NCBI GenBank assembly: GCA_033557675.1
Contig: JAWQRM010000004.1
Location: forward strand, 1-51,327
Direction of reading: 5' to 3'
Source: Coptodactyla brooksi
Taxonomy: Eukaryota > Arthropoda > Insecta > Coleoptera > Scarabaeidae
DNA: 51,327 nt
The translations under genes were made by a program, and so were the position numbers. Shown here piece after piece: positions 38,181 through 49,015 of the stretch (within the stretch, counting starts at the first letter, position 1; every line of letters starts with the position of its first letter). The notes below the pieces were generated by a model, which saw nothing but the letters and a program-made list of their open reading frames with translations, ran no database searches and was not told the DNA's origin.

Positions 38181-39189
38181 GACAGTGAGAAGTTGTTTTG
38201 TTTTTTCATTATTTGATTATTCAGAATGAGGCTGATCTGATTTGTTTTTTTAAGTACCAACAATATTTTGTTACTAAAATATTGCTAGTCGACCTACTAT
38301 CATTGTAAAAACTTAAGCACTCTAATTTAAATATCAAACATGAATACAATGTAGTAATTCATTATTTATATCTGTATCTTTTTCAATACCCTATGATATT
38401 GAAAGGACCAAGTGGTAAATATTTTCTAAAACTTCACATATTCTTCTCGAGATTCTTACTATTAGATACGTTGTTAATAAATTTAATTTAATTTTGAATA
38501 AATTTAATTCCTAATGAATCCTTTTGAGTTCATTAAAAATTAATTTTGACGTATAGAGCCAAGTTTTGACGTAGGCGTATGTTTTATCCGCTTTTTTAAA
38601 ACTCTGTAATACCGATAGTTTATCAACTTTATCAACAGTGCATAAAATACACCTAAAAGTACTCGTATTTGACTTCACAGAAAAAAAGACAAATAGGATT
38701 ATTACACAGATAGGTTTATCAATAAACTAACTAATAGTTGAGTAATTAAGCGTTATCATTATCATGTTTTGGGTAATCCTAGCGGACTGCCAAACAAAAT
38801 CTAAGTACATATCAACAGTGAATTTTATCCACTAACAATATCGATGTAGAATTTAGTGTAAGTCGATGAATTACTTTGAACAAGTTTGAAGCCAGGAAAC
38901 TTATTTTGAAGCCAGGAAGCTTTTTTCTCTGATAAATTAAGGTCCTTAGTATCAGCTTATGTAGTTGAGTACTAAATTATGAAACGTCTAGACATTTTTG
39001 ATTTTGTTTACTCTTTTGTTTTGACTGTATACTCGAAAAACCTCTAAACAGTCAATGTAGTCACTTATCTAAATTAGTGTATTTTATTCTTAAACATATA
39101 CCTCGAACTTTGTATTGTGATGACATATCATTAAAACCTGATCTAATCTAGTTACTGGTACCTGAAGCCTGTCCTGCTTTATAGGCTCG
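38181..39189. other. AT-rich, nothing recognised
   Basis: No gene, RNA or repeat identified beyond simple AT sequence. Confidence 0.4.
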
Positions 39190-39800
39190 TGCAAACAATA
39201 TATTCTTCCCATAACGACGTTACGTTGTGACGATTCTTACTCTACATGATTTTTAGGGGAATCGGGGAGAAATTTCCTGCGATAATGAGCCCAGTTCGCA
39301 CGCCAATTCATCCCAAAATAGTGGAAATGATGAGAGGGCGTCGCCCTTGCGCGCAGTACTGGGACCATTACCGTTTTTATTGGGTATCATTTATTGTCAT
39401 AAGTTGATTTATAGTTTGTGTTTGACAGGATTCTTTTCAAAATAGCCGAGTCATTTGATTTACTGGCAGGAAATAAAAGCACGAAGCCACTGGTCATTAA
39501 TATCTAAACCCATTTGCAAATGTTTGCGAAAGTGACTGGCAAAAAAAGAATCAAACAAAAATTAAAATAACGGATTACTGAATGTTCAGTAGTAAAACAG
39601 GTGAACAAATGGATAGCTGTGCTGCGGCAAATCGATAAGAAGTGACGACACTCATAGAATGCCATTGTTTAATCTGCTTTATATGCCGGTCGTAACCGCT
39701 TCATCAGTATTCGTTGCGAAATCTGACCGTGACCCAAATTCTGCAGAATATTGGCCTCTTTTTGCCCTTCTGTGCATCGTGTGTTCGTGTTTGTACTATT
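39190..39800. other. two GC-richer islets of unknown role
   Basis: 39235-39375 and 39610-39790 are richer in CpG and less AT-biased than the flanks. Short frames on both strands are open but unrecognised. Non-coding conservation or an untranslated exon is possible; this is only a compositional observation. Confidence 0.25.
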
Positions 39801-40119
39801 AGCTTAAAACGCTAGAAAATTATACGCAAAATAATCCTAAATATCGTAGAACAAAGATATATAACCAAAACCTACACTTAGAAGCATTTTTTAGGGAGAA
39901 TGAAGCACTTAGCTAATTTAACCTTCTTTTGCACAATTTTTGTTTCAGCCTGAAAAATATTATGAAGTGTATGATGACACAAGGGCTAAGAAAGAAGTTA
40001 TTTTAACCTTGCTGTGCTCCTCGGGGCAATATGATCCGAAACGGACGTTTAAGTTCTATAACTTTGCCATATTTTATTATTTGTTTCCAAAATTTTGTGA
40101 CCTTGTTTGCTGGTCCGTA
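39801..40119. other. sequence before the piggyBac remnant
   Basis: A frame at 39940-40140 has no recognised motif. This may contain the 5' untranslated end of the piggyBac element. Confidence 0.3.
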
Positions 40120-41120
40120 AAGTATAATGTTGCCACATAGTTCTTCTGAGGTTGAAAATCATACCAGCAATCATACCGATTATGAAAAATCCGAAGCGGA
40201 CTATGTTTCTTCAGATAATGATGTAGTGCAAACAAATCTTGTTGTTCAGTGCAGATAGCTCAGTCAATAGACAAAGTTATATCTTAGAACCTTTCCCCCA
40301 AAGTGGACGAGCATCTAGTCAAAGTATAATAAAAATTACTCCTGATCCCACTAGGTATGCCATACCAAAAGTAAAGGATATTCTATCTGTCTTTCAAGTT
40401 ATCATGAACCCTACGCTTGAAAATATTGGGTTGAAAATGAACAATATTGAAGGTTGGAGAGTGTACGGATGCGATGGGGAAGACCTGGATAATATTGCAA
40501 TACAAGCATATATAGGATTATTGTTGCTGGAAGGAGTTTACACGGCAAATCAACAAAAAGTTTGTGGGATGCAGAAACCCGTAGACCTATTTTTCGTGCA
40601 ACGATGTTGTTGAAAGTATTTTATAGAATATCACACGTGAGGATCATATCATACGTGAGGATCATATCATACGAAGGAAGTGAGCAGCACGGTCGACAAG
40701 AAGCCATCATACTAAAGTATAATTTACTTCCAAAAGAGAAACCAATCGATGGCCTATTATCTTATTCTACAATATACTTGATGTTGGTGCTTATAGTGCA
40801 TTTGTGTTATGGCGATAAATAAATCCAGACTGGAATAAGAACGTTCTGTACAAGAGAAAACTATTTCTGGAAGAATTGGGCAAACTGATGGTAACCCCTA
40901 TATGATGTCAATAGAACATAAACCTCGTACTCAATAAGCTACTGCTGTAAAAAGAAAATTCAAAATGTATGTGGAGAAGTAGCAGTGCCATCTATATCTG
41001 GTGCAATCAATAAAAACAAAAGAGCACGATGCCACAAGTACAACATGTTGCAAGTGTAATAAATATTTGTGTAAGGTTCATGTGGAGTATTATTGTCATC
41101 AGTGTAAAGATTAGGCAATA
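40120..41120 (+). pseudogene. piggyBac-type transposase with its catalytic core deleted
   Basis: Plus strand. There is an acidic N-terminus (SSEVENHTSNHTDYEKSEAD, about 40142), then RYAIPKVKDILSVFQ, NIEGWRVYGCDGEDLDNIAI and QAYIGLLLLEGVYTANQQ (40345-40550). A frameshifted WDAET-RPIFRATMLLKVFYRI follows. The sequence then jumps to RWPIILFYNILDVGAYSAFV with INPDWNKN and KRKLFLEELGKLMVTPYM (about 40745-40905), then the C-terminal Cys-rich part CCKCNKYLCKVHVEYYCHQC and a stop near 41115. So both ends remain, but the middle ~250 residues with the catalytic aspartates are gone. The junction carries an 18-base tandem duplication (CATACGTGAGGATCATAT). Terminal repeats were not located. Confidence 0.87.
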
Positions 41121-41986
41121 ATTGGATGCACATCAGAATTTACTTGATATTCTCTATTGTTTTTAGATTTAGTGTTTGTAATATTTTTTATTATAATAAT
41201 TTTTAATTTTATTAGTAATAAGATTACTTTTCATTGTTGTTTCCGTTTATGTACTGTAATAAAATCACAATATATTAATTTCGAGTTCTTCTTGACAATC
41301 TTGTACCTGCTTACATCAGGTGACTATGACCCAGGCTACAACTATATAGTAATACTAAGGAAAATAGCAGGGTTAATTACTTTGGTTATTTATATTATCT
41401 GGCTTAAGTTTGCAGCATTGTTAGAAATATCGTTTCTAATTATGATATTTTTAATTTTAACTCCACTTTTAATGCTATTACTGACTTTTCGGTAAGTGTA
41501 CTGAGTAATTTGTGTTAACATCTTTTATCTACCTAGTGTAATCTTTTATCTACCTAGTGTAATTCATTGAAATTGCGATTTATTGATGATTCATTAATTA
41601 CTCGGTAGGGAAAGAGTTAATTAAACGTTATTGGTTCATTTTTGTTAGAATTAATTAATGTGTTACGTTTTTTATTATGATGTTTGATATTTTATGGGAT
41701 CTTAAGTCTATAGAATGATGCATATCAACAGTGGAAAGAAACCACTGCTGGTACTCATTTTTGTTTAAGCTGTCGTGTAAGAAATAATGTATGTTTCAAC
41801 ATCTATTTGAAATAATTACTATAAAGATGTATAATTTCTCATTTTAAACAATGCCTTTTATCAAATTCGATTAATATTAAAACTGCAGATGTGACAAGTA
41901 TGTAATGCAATGTAATAATAATCAATGTAATAATGTACAATATTATTAAACTATAATAAACGCATTGATTGTAACATAATCCATAC
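41121..41986. other. AT-rich, nothing recognised
   Basis: A 112-codon hydrophobic frame at 41157-41495 is best explained by T-rich composition. A 19-bp tandem duplication (ATCTTTTATCTACCTAGTGTA) occurs near 41519-41561. Confidence 0.45.
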
Positions 41987-42965
41987 TTACTTAATCTTAT
42001 ATCTATTTCTTCTACATATTTCTCTCCATCTCACACTATCCCGCGTGACTTGCTGTACTTCCTTCCACTGTAATCCTATACTGTTTATCGCATCCCTCAC
42101 ATCTTCCAGTAATGTTTTGCTCGATCTGCCTCTCTTCCTCTTCTCCCCGCTCCAAACTCCAAACTTCACTTCCGGCATCCTTTTCACATGGCCACACCAT
42201 CTCAATTGGGCTTCTTCAATTTTTTCTACTACGGATCTTAGCTTGAAATTTTCTCTGAAAGTAGCGTTCTTAGTCTTGTCCATTCCTGTTTTGTCTTTCG
42301 TTTTTCTTATAAATCTCATTTCTGTAACTGCTATCTTTTCTTTTTTGTTTTTCTGGCATTGCCCATGTTTTTCCTCCGCATAAAGGTATCGGTACTGGCA
42401 TTTTCTTGAATACTTGGACTCTAATCTCTTTCGGGATCTCTGTCTTCCCAAGAAACGTACTCTTTATATTGTTAAACGATTTCCTCGCATATTCTTCCAC
42501 CTTCTGTCAGCATTGATCCCAAATACTTAAATTTCTGTACTTGGTCTAATTTTTCCTCGTGTATCTTTATTGCATGTTGTCAGGTTGTGTGCGTACCACA
42601 CCTCTGATATCTTTTTCATTTTCCAATAGCCCATCTCATACGATCTTACCCCTTTCTTCTTTGTTTTCTTTATTGCTTCATCTAAGACCAATGAAAAAAG
42701 CAGAGAACTTAGAATACACCCCTGTTTCAAACCTATACTTGATTCAGACCTATCAGAACTGTTTTGTCTTGCATTTACATAATTTGTTGTTTCTTTATAT
42801 ACTCTTTGTATTATCTTTATTAATATTTCTGGTATTCGTAATCCTGTCAAAGGCTTGTTGTAGATCTATAAAACCTAAATGGACCCCCTAATCTTCTCTT
42901 AATGCCTCATTATAAAAATTGTATCATTTACGCCTCTTCCTGGGCGAAACATAAGCCATATCTTT
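41987..42965 (-). pseudogene. endonuclease-type non-LTR retrotransposon, RT palm to C-terminal tail
   Basis: Minus strand. FIDLQQAFDRI (about 42865-42840), GLRIPEILIKIIQRVYKETT and SSIGLKQGCILSSLLFSLVL (42850-42700) form the palm. The catalytic DD box region is lost to frameshift around 42600. The tail (42451-41987) contains NFKLRSVVEKIEEAQLRWCG, HVKRMPEVKFGVWSGEKRKR, GRSSKTLLEDVRDAINSIGL and SVRWREICRRNRYK. The QLRWxGHVKRM...GR..KT...DV...W block is a classical C-terminal tail of this insect retroelement group. The tail frame is open for 150 codons, so this copy is younger than most others. Plus-strand frames here are antisense. Confidence 0.85.
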
Positions 42966-43859
42966 CTAATATTCAATTTAAATAACCAGTTCATTTTGTA
43001 AAACCAATTTAAAGCACTTTTCATTGCATGTGAAGTCACCGAGCTCCTGCAGAAAATACTTTACTTATTAATACGTTAAATAATATCATTTTCTTCCATA
43101 GCCAGAATCTTTATTCAGTGTCAGTTTGCTTCGGTTGGAGTATATTTCTTTTACTCTCCAATGCTCTTAAGGTGTTGGTAGTGATATTAATCCACTTACT
43201 TAGTTAATCATGGAAAATTCGTAACTTCCTGTAATTTCACATTTTTGAAAACATGTATAGCTACTGTATGGTCATGGTCAACCAGAATATTGCACATTAT
43301 TTTATTTTCTTTGTATCCATTAAACCAGCATTTAATCCTCAAAGCTGCCCTCTGTACTTCATCGGCTACACTTTAGTCGATTTGAAAGATCGCTATCGTG
43401 AATTATCTGGACTGATTAGGGGTTGGTGTGAAAGTGGAATAAAAGCGATTTGCGACCAATGCAGAGGCGTCGGTGTGAATCGACCCAATAATGCCACACA
43501 AAAAAAATAACGCCGACTATATTGAACATAGCCATATGCCCAAGCTAGAAACTAAAAACCGGTCTCACCCCGGTAATCCTCTTATCCTGTGAGTCCTTTG
43601 TGCATAGCACGGCGTGGTTTTATATCAGTATAACCTTATCTGATGCAGTCCATCTGCCCCCGAAAAAAGTCCCTAACGCTCTCTAAGAATTGTGCCGTAA
43701 AATAAGTCAAAAAGTTGAAACTTATTTTAAAGATTAAATTTACAAAACAAATTACTGTTAACTATGGGATAGTCCTATTAGTATAAAATTTAAATGAAGA
43801 GTAAATGACGTCATTCTCCTTAGTTTGGTTAATATTTTCGTCACAAAAGGACATGAAGT
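42966..43859. other. no recognised gene; GC-richer patch
   Basis: 43330-43690 is less AT-rich. A plus-strand frame (43253-43510) ends with a Cys/Trp/Arg-containing stretch (RGWCESGIKAICDQCRG) but matches no family I know. Splice sites around it are not convincing. Confidence 0.3.
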
Positions 43860-44060
43860 TGTGGATTTTGAAACCTTTGGCTGAGTAATAAAGTTAAAAA
43901 TTGCCACCACGACTCCAAATCCGAAGAATTAAAAAAAAACGCACTCGACGCACGTTTCGCTGATCTAGTTAGCACCATCAGGAGCGATGAAAGACAGAAC
44001 CTGACTTTCATGGCTCCTGATGATGCTAATTGACGGATGACGATCTTCTTGCTCCTTGTA
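43860..44060. ncRNA. hammerhead-like copies 3 and 4 in inverted orientation
   Basis: Copy 3 (minus, about 43943-43987) has CGCTC, CTGATGG, TGCTAACTAGATCAGC, GAAAC, GTGC, GTC, GAGTG. Its stem I (CGCTC/GAGTG, five pairs counting one G-T) is the best of the set and stem III is AC/GT, but A9 has become G and stem II is weak. Copy 4 (plus, about 44012-44034) is a half copy: GGCTC, CTGATGATGCTAA, TTGAC. The two face each other around 44000, forming an imperfect inverted repeat. Sequence at 43868-43940 matches that beside copy 2. Confidence 0.5.
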
Positions 44061-44283
44061 TAGCATCTGAAAGATTCTTCGTCCCCCTACTTCTCAAAGG
44101 CTACAATTTTATCATAAGAACAAAGAGAACAGTTTCTACTTTCAACGTTCCAAATATTACTGCACTGAATTTCTTCTAAGCTACCATTTCTCAAGAAAAT
44201 ACTGCATCGGCCACTTTAAGACACTTTGTAATGTAAGAACTCCACCTTACGAGAGCTACATACACCTAACTCGTCCTTCGCAG
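44061..44283. other. spacer before the candidate exon
   Basis: Nothing recognised; ends in a pyrimidine-rich acceptor-like CTCGTCCTTCGCAG at 44283. Confidence 0.35.
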
Positions 44284-44520
44284 GGGCAATTCAGCGCCAT
44301 GGACGTGCCACTTCGCGTTCGATTCCAGGTCGTGCCAAAGCCCGGTCGGCGGGTGTAACGGGAGCAGGCAGCGGGAACGATCCTCTCGAAACAGTGTCAT
44401 CGGAGTTGCCGAGGCCGAAACGTGCTAGGACTCGTAATTAGATGCGCACGAAATCGATACCGACCCCGACGTTCAAGCAGGAGACCGGCAGGAGGAGGAC
44501 TTCCCTGCCGTCCGGACTAC
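44284..44520 (+). CDS. candidate exon in a GC-rich islet (function unknown)
   Basis: A 237-bp block, strikingly GC-rich for this window, sits between an acceptor (TCCTTCGCAG) and a consensus donor (CTAC|GTAAGT). One frame is open from the first bases to a TAG at 44439-44441 (GAIQRHGRATSRSIPGRAKA...RPKRARTRN). In the same frame an ATG follows at once at 44442 and stays open to the donor: MRTKSIPTPTFKQETGRRR, TSLPSGL, phase 1. The simplest reading is a 5' exon with untranslated leader and a start at 44442 preceded by an in-frame stop. The Ser/Pro/basic start would suit a disordered N-terminus. No partner exon is seen to the right, so it would join across a long intron. It could also be a CpG-rich regulatory block with chance splice-like ends. 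Confidence 0.4.
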
Positions 44521-45189
44521 GTAAGTCCCAACTCTTACGTTCGTCTGCCGGATAATTAAACTATAGACACCTCGTGTATTTGCTGAATATTGGAGGTGTC
44601 TACAGCTAGATGAGGACACCCCCTGTTTTCCTGCTAAAACTAGAGTCGCCTGGTTGATGGGTGTAAGCTGCAGAAGGACTTAATGATAGAGAGAGTACAA
44701 AAAGTGGGAGAAGTTTGGAGTTTAATAGAAGAGTTTTGTCTGCTGAAAGGAAGGATTAAGAAAGAGGAATGAGAGCGACGTCTGTGATTGGATGAGCACG
44801 AAGTTTTGTTAAAGTGAAAATTGGAAGGATTTTAACTTAAGGAGTAAAAATGAAAGTTTGCCCCTCGTCCTGTTGATAGCATTAAAATGAACTTATATCC
44901 CCTATATGTCCTTTAATTCTTCTAAACTAATTGTAGGTAACATAAAAAAGTGCTGGAACCAAACTAGGTGGCTAAGCAGCCAGGTCAATCAATTGACGAG
45001 AACTGTGAAGAAAATGAAGAGGACAAATTGTTGCTAAACCACTATACGGAATTTATTTCCATAAGACAAATGTAAACTGTAATGTGCTACCCAAGTCGCA
45101 ACAATTCCGTATTTAATGACATATATATATGGCAACTTAACATACCAAAATTATGCTATTAATAGAGCGTTAACAGAGCAACAGTTGCA
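44521..45189. other. no recognised gene
   Basis: Non-coding as far as I can see. The last ~100 bases may belong to the older DDE element (46474-46882) interrupted by the mariner copy. Confidence 0.35.
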
Positions 45190-45191
45190 TA

Positions 45192-46471
45192 ACAAATGGG
45201 CTGAAAAGTGCCGGGCCTAACAAAGAAAACAGATTTTTTTTTCTTTCAAAATTGACTTTAGTTATCAATATAATCTCCATCAAGAGCAACACAATCATTT
45301 CAGCGCCATTTTAACATTTCAATACCACTTCTGTAGAACGATTTATCTTTTGCGTCAAAATAGGCCTCAACGATAACCTCTTCATTCGAGCGAAATTCGA
45401 GCATTCTTTGAGGTCTGCGAACAGTCAGTAGTTGCTGGGAGCCAAATCTGGAGAATACGGTGTATGCGGAAACAATTCGAAGTTCAATTCATGTAGTTTT
45501 GCCATTGTTTTGATTGACTTCTGACACGGTGCGTTGTCTTGATGAAACAGCACTTTCTTCTTCTTGAAATTGGACTGTTTTTCCGTGATTTCGTCGTTCA
45601 AACGCTCCAATAACGCTATATAATATTTACTATGGATTGTTCTGCCTTTCTCAAGGTATTCGATGAATATTATACCATGCGCATCCCAAAAATACCGAGG
45701 CCATAACCTTTCCAGCTGATTGTTGTGCTTTCGGGCGCTTTGGACGAGGTTCGCCAATTGCTGTACACTCAGATGACGATTTGTTTTGATTCCGGAATGA
45801 AATGATGGGTCCATGTTTCATCCATTGTCACATATCGACGCAAAAATTTCAGTCTGCTACGATTAAATATGACCAAACACTGCTCAGAATCATCAACACG
45901 TTGTTGTTTTTGGTGAACAGTGGGCAAACGCGGCACCCACTTTGAACAGAGTTTTCTCATGGACAAATGCTTATGCAATATAAAGCCAACACGTTCTTTT
46001 GATATCTTTACGATGTCAGCTAATTCACGCGACTTCACTTTCCGATCATTCAAAACGATTTTGTGGACTGTTTGATGTTTTCTGGTGTTACCGCCTCATT
46101 TGGACGTCCACTGCGTTCTGCATCATCGGTGTCTCTACGACCACGTTTGAAGTCAGCAAACCAACGTTTCATTGTTGTTTCTGATGGAGCGGAGTCCCCA
46201 TAACACCTTTCAAGCCATTGCTTCGCTTGAACGATATTTTTTCCCATCAAGAAGCAGTGTAAAATTAAAACACGAAATTGTTTTTGATCCATTGTTTGGA
46301 AAATAACAAAGGTAGCGTCACTCTTAGCACAATAACTCACAAACTAATGAACGGAATGTCATGAAATTTTGACAACTGTCTTTCGAAGGTTGGTACTAAC
46401 TGAACATGAGGTGAATTCAGCAAAACTAGCGCCATCTATGTGTGAGGCCCGAGACATTTCAGCCCATGTGT
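45192..46471 (-). mobile_element. full-length mariner transposon, 1280 bp, TA-flanked, transposase broken
   Basis: TA at 45190-45191 and 46472-46473 flank 1280 bp whose ends are imperfect 27-bp inverted repeats: left ACAAATGGGCTGAAAAGTGC, right read in reverse ACACATGGGCTGAAATGTCT, both followed by CGGGCCT or similar. The length is typical for mariner. The transposase reading region is 46292 (ATG, MDQKQF) to 45258 (TAA) on the minus strand, 1035 bp or 345 codons, the full family size. It is therefore nearly complete in length but carries compensating frameshifts and at least two stop codons. Confidence 0.92.
45258..46292 (-). pseudogene. mariner transposase, frameshifted, third catalytic Asp changed to Asn
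   Basis: Domains in order: the helix-turn-helix half with CFLMGKNIVQAKQWLERCYG and TTMKRWFADFKRGRRDTDD; a frameshift near 46055; then RELADIVKISKERVGFILHK; then MDETWTHHF (first catalytic Asp kept). A second frameshift near 45800 leads to YFWDAHGIIFIEYLEKGRTI, VLFHQDNAPCQ (second Asp kept) and YSPDLAPSNY. By spacing from QDNA (34 residues between) the last Asn stands where the third Asp of the DD34D triad should be. A TGA follows, then another frameshift and a TGA near the C-terminus. So the copy is inactive both by reading frame and at the active site. Confidence 0.9.
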
Positions 46472-46473
46472 TA

Positions 46474-46882
46474 CCTGCGAAATCGGCCGTGGTAATGGAC
46501 AACGCTCACTAACATTCCAGAATGTTAAATCGCAAACTTAACAACTGCGCCAAAAAAAGCAGATATAATTTCGCATATGGAAAGAAACAAGATACCAATT
46601 CCCGAAGAAGAGGGAACTAAACTAAAGTTATTAGAAGCCATAGAAGCCCAGTATATTAGTATTAAGTATGTTTTAGATGAAAAAGCCAATAAAGGACACG
46701 CAATTTTGCGGCTGCCTCCATACTACTGTGTCTTAAACCCCATCGAATTGATTTGGAGTCAACTGAAAAGAAACACTCGCGAAAATAACCAACGTCCCGC
46801 ATAGCATGCGAAAGTGGTAGACATAATACGAAAACAACTGAGCGAAATACAAGACACGTTGTGGAAGAATTGTACAATATAA
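46474..46882 (+). pseudogene. 3' half of an older DDE_3-type transposase, interrupted by the mariner
   Basis: Directly after the mariner's right TA the plus strand reads AKSAVVMDNAH, the second-Asp block of a DDE_3/IS630-Tc1-like transposase. A frameshift follows, then MERNKIPIPEEEGTKLKLLE (46577 on), KGHAILRLPPYYCVLNPIEL with IWSQLKRNTRENN (the third catalytic Glu is in NPIE). A stop at 46801 is followed by in-frame AKVVDIIRKQLSEIQDTLWK, reaching a stop near 46881. The stretch is the last ~130 residues of the protein. Its upstream half should be left of 45190 if the mariner landed inside it, but nothing firm was recognised there. Confidence 0.78.
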
Positions 46883-47529
46883 AGCATGTAATTACTGTAG
46901 AAAATTCCTATGTTTCTCAGGATGTTCAAAAGTTTATTATACACGTAAATAATGATTCTGACATTAGTCAGAAGACAGTAGTTTTTAGAGTGACGACGAT
47001 TAGTTGACGAATAGTGGTTTTTCTTTCTTTATTTGGTTTCGTAATTTTGTTGATTTTGTTTTTTCTAATGTCTCTGATTTCTATGTATGAACTATTTCCA
47101 CTTAACTAAGCAATGTTTACGCAAAGTGCGGCCCTGAATATGGGCCCCAAAAGGTTATTTATAAGGGGGTTTTTATTACCAGTAGCTGAAGTCGTAAAAC
47201 CCATCATAAACTGGGAGAACTTGATGTATGTAGTTTTTGTATATTCCCCGTCTTTACCTTGTATTTTGAATATAATTTTTATTCCTCTTGTTTTTACTTT
47301 TATGCATGTTTTCACGAAAGGAAAAGTACCTGAATTATAATGAAAAATAAAAATTATAATGAAACTTGTATATCTTGCCCTTAGAAAAACGTTTACTACC
47401 GTTTCATAAATAATCTAAAGTTGTATGAAAGTAATGTGCTTTCTACAAAAAAGCGTATTCATTTGTAATCAACAATCTGTAATTCTGGGGAGTAGCAAAT
47501 ACACCCATATAGAGGGTAATATTTTATCT
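46883..47529. other. no recognised gene
   Basis: Overlapping frames at 47113-47340 (plus) and 47106-47315 (minus) have no recognisable motif. Confidence 0.35.
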
Positions 47530-48105
47530 GTGTACATATAATAATAATAATAAAGCTTTATTGTGTCATCACAATATTTTCGTACAATACAATGAATACA
47601 CAACTGTCAAAAGTACACAGAGAAAAATTAAACTGTACAGGTAATCCGATATTGTATACGGCTCCAGTTCATACCACATTTCCAATATTTTACTTTTATA
47701 TTTACGTAACGAAATCGTGTGTTTAGTTTCAAGCGGTAGTTTATTAAAGAACTTTAGACATTTATACTTAATGCCAGATTCAGTACGGCTAACTCGGCGA
47801 CAAGGGCAACAATAATCGCCCTTATGTCAAATTATATAATTATGATGGATTGTGTTCCGTGAGAAAAGGCAAAATTTGAAGAGAAATATTAAAAATTTCG
47901 TATATATAGATGTCGTAAACGATTGACATTTTGTTTGCTTTGAAAACACCTCTGACATGACTGAATCAGTCATGAATCACATGACTGATTAAAACGCAAA
48001 TTAAGCAATGTTTGTATAATTTTTTCTTCTAAGGTAAATACTCCTTTTAAGTCGTCACTATCACCCCAGATGACAAAACCGTACCTCAAATGCGAGTAAA
48101 CACTC
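47530..48105 (-). pseudogene. CR1-like non-LTR element, 3' end with (TTA)n tail
   Basis: Minus strand, starting near 48105: LRYGFVIWGDSDDLKGVF, then a broken segment with SCQRCFQ, then KCLKFFNKLPLETKHTISLR and KYKSKILEMWYELEP ending near 47640. These are the last blocks of CR1-like reverse transcriptase proteins (RYGxxxWG... and IKxFNxLP). Read in its own direction the element ends in AATAAAGCTT followed by (TTA)5 at about 47552-47538, which looks like the microsatellite tail of such elements. It is the same element as 49016-49750, split by the mariner copy at 48106-49015. Confidence 0.75.
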
Positions 48106-49015
48106 TTTCGAACGCACCTAATCTCATGAATTGATGAAAAAAGCGTTTGGTGTTGATTGTATGCCTACAGCTAGAGTTTATGAGTGGTTCAATTGTTTTA
48201 AAAATGGTCGTGAAGATTTAAATGATGTTGAAAGATCTGGTTAAATCATTTCTGTCGACGGAAATTTTACTGCGAGAATATTGGCTGGAGAATTAAAAAC
48301 AAACAGAGAAACTGTTCGTTAAGTTTTGACTCAAGATTTGGGAAAAAGAAAAGTTTGTGCACATTTTGTTCCACATGCTTTAAATGACGCCCAAAATATT
48401 TCTGGTGTAGAGCATTGTAAAGATTAATTAAAATTCTGAAAATGATCCAGATTTTCTTGATTCGATCATAACTGGAGATGAAACATGGTGCTTTAAATAT
48501 GATCCAGAAACTAAGCATTAATTTGCAGAACGGAAGTTGAAAGGCGAACCAAAATCAGAAAAATTGCATTTTCAGACGTCAAGAATCAAGACAATGTTGA
48601 TTACTTTTTATGATTCATAAGGGATTGTCCACGAGTAATTTGTTCCACAAAATAAAACTGTCAATGTAGAATATTATTTAGCAGTTTTATCTTTTGTTGT
48701 CAAGAATTATACGAGTTAGGCCTAAATATCCAGCAATAACAGCTATTTTTATTGCATAACCATGCACCACCACATAAGTCATTAAAATTTCGTGAATTTT
48801 TGATTAAAAAATATTTGTTTCATTGACCACCCACTTTATTCACCTGATATATCACCGTGTGATTATTTTCTTTTCCCTAAGCTGAAAATTGTGATGAGAT
48901 GATCATTTTGTGACGATATTTCAGCCATTCAAGCAGCTGTGACGCATGTACTAAAGGCCATTCAACTACACTTCAATGCATTTCGTGTGATTCGATCCTA
49001 TATTCAATGTGTATT
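48106..49015 (+). pseudogene. mariner transposase remnant inserted in a CR1-like element
   Basis: Plus strand, with many stops. KAFGVDCMPTARVYEWFNCF and KNGREDLNDVERSG open it (48140-48243), then DPDFLDSIITGDETWCFKYD (first catalytic Asp, about 48445-48505), KTMLITFYDS (48590), FVPQNKTVNVEYYLAVL (48640-48690), and HNHAPPHKSLKFREFLIKK in place of the HDNAP block (about 48750-48810). Last is a degraded SPDIS-CDYF region and AIQAAVTHVLKAIQ (48925-48965). The GDETWCF form marks another mariner subfamily, distinct from the three other copies here. Its second Asp reads His. It is older than the 45192 copy, judging by stop density. Confidence 0.82.

Noticed and set aside
41157..41495. 112-codon frame looking like a multi-pass membrane protein
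   Set aside because: T-rich low-complexity DNA gives Phe/Ile/Leu runs in any frame; no splice or promoter support.
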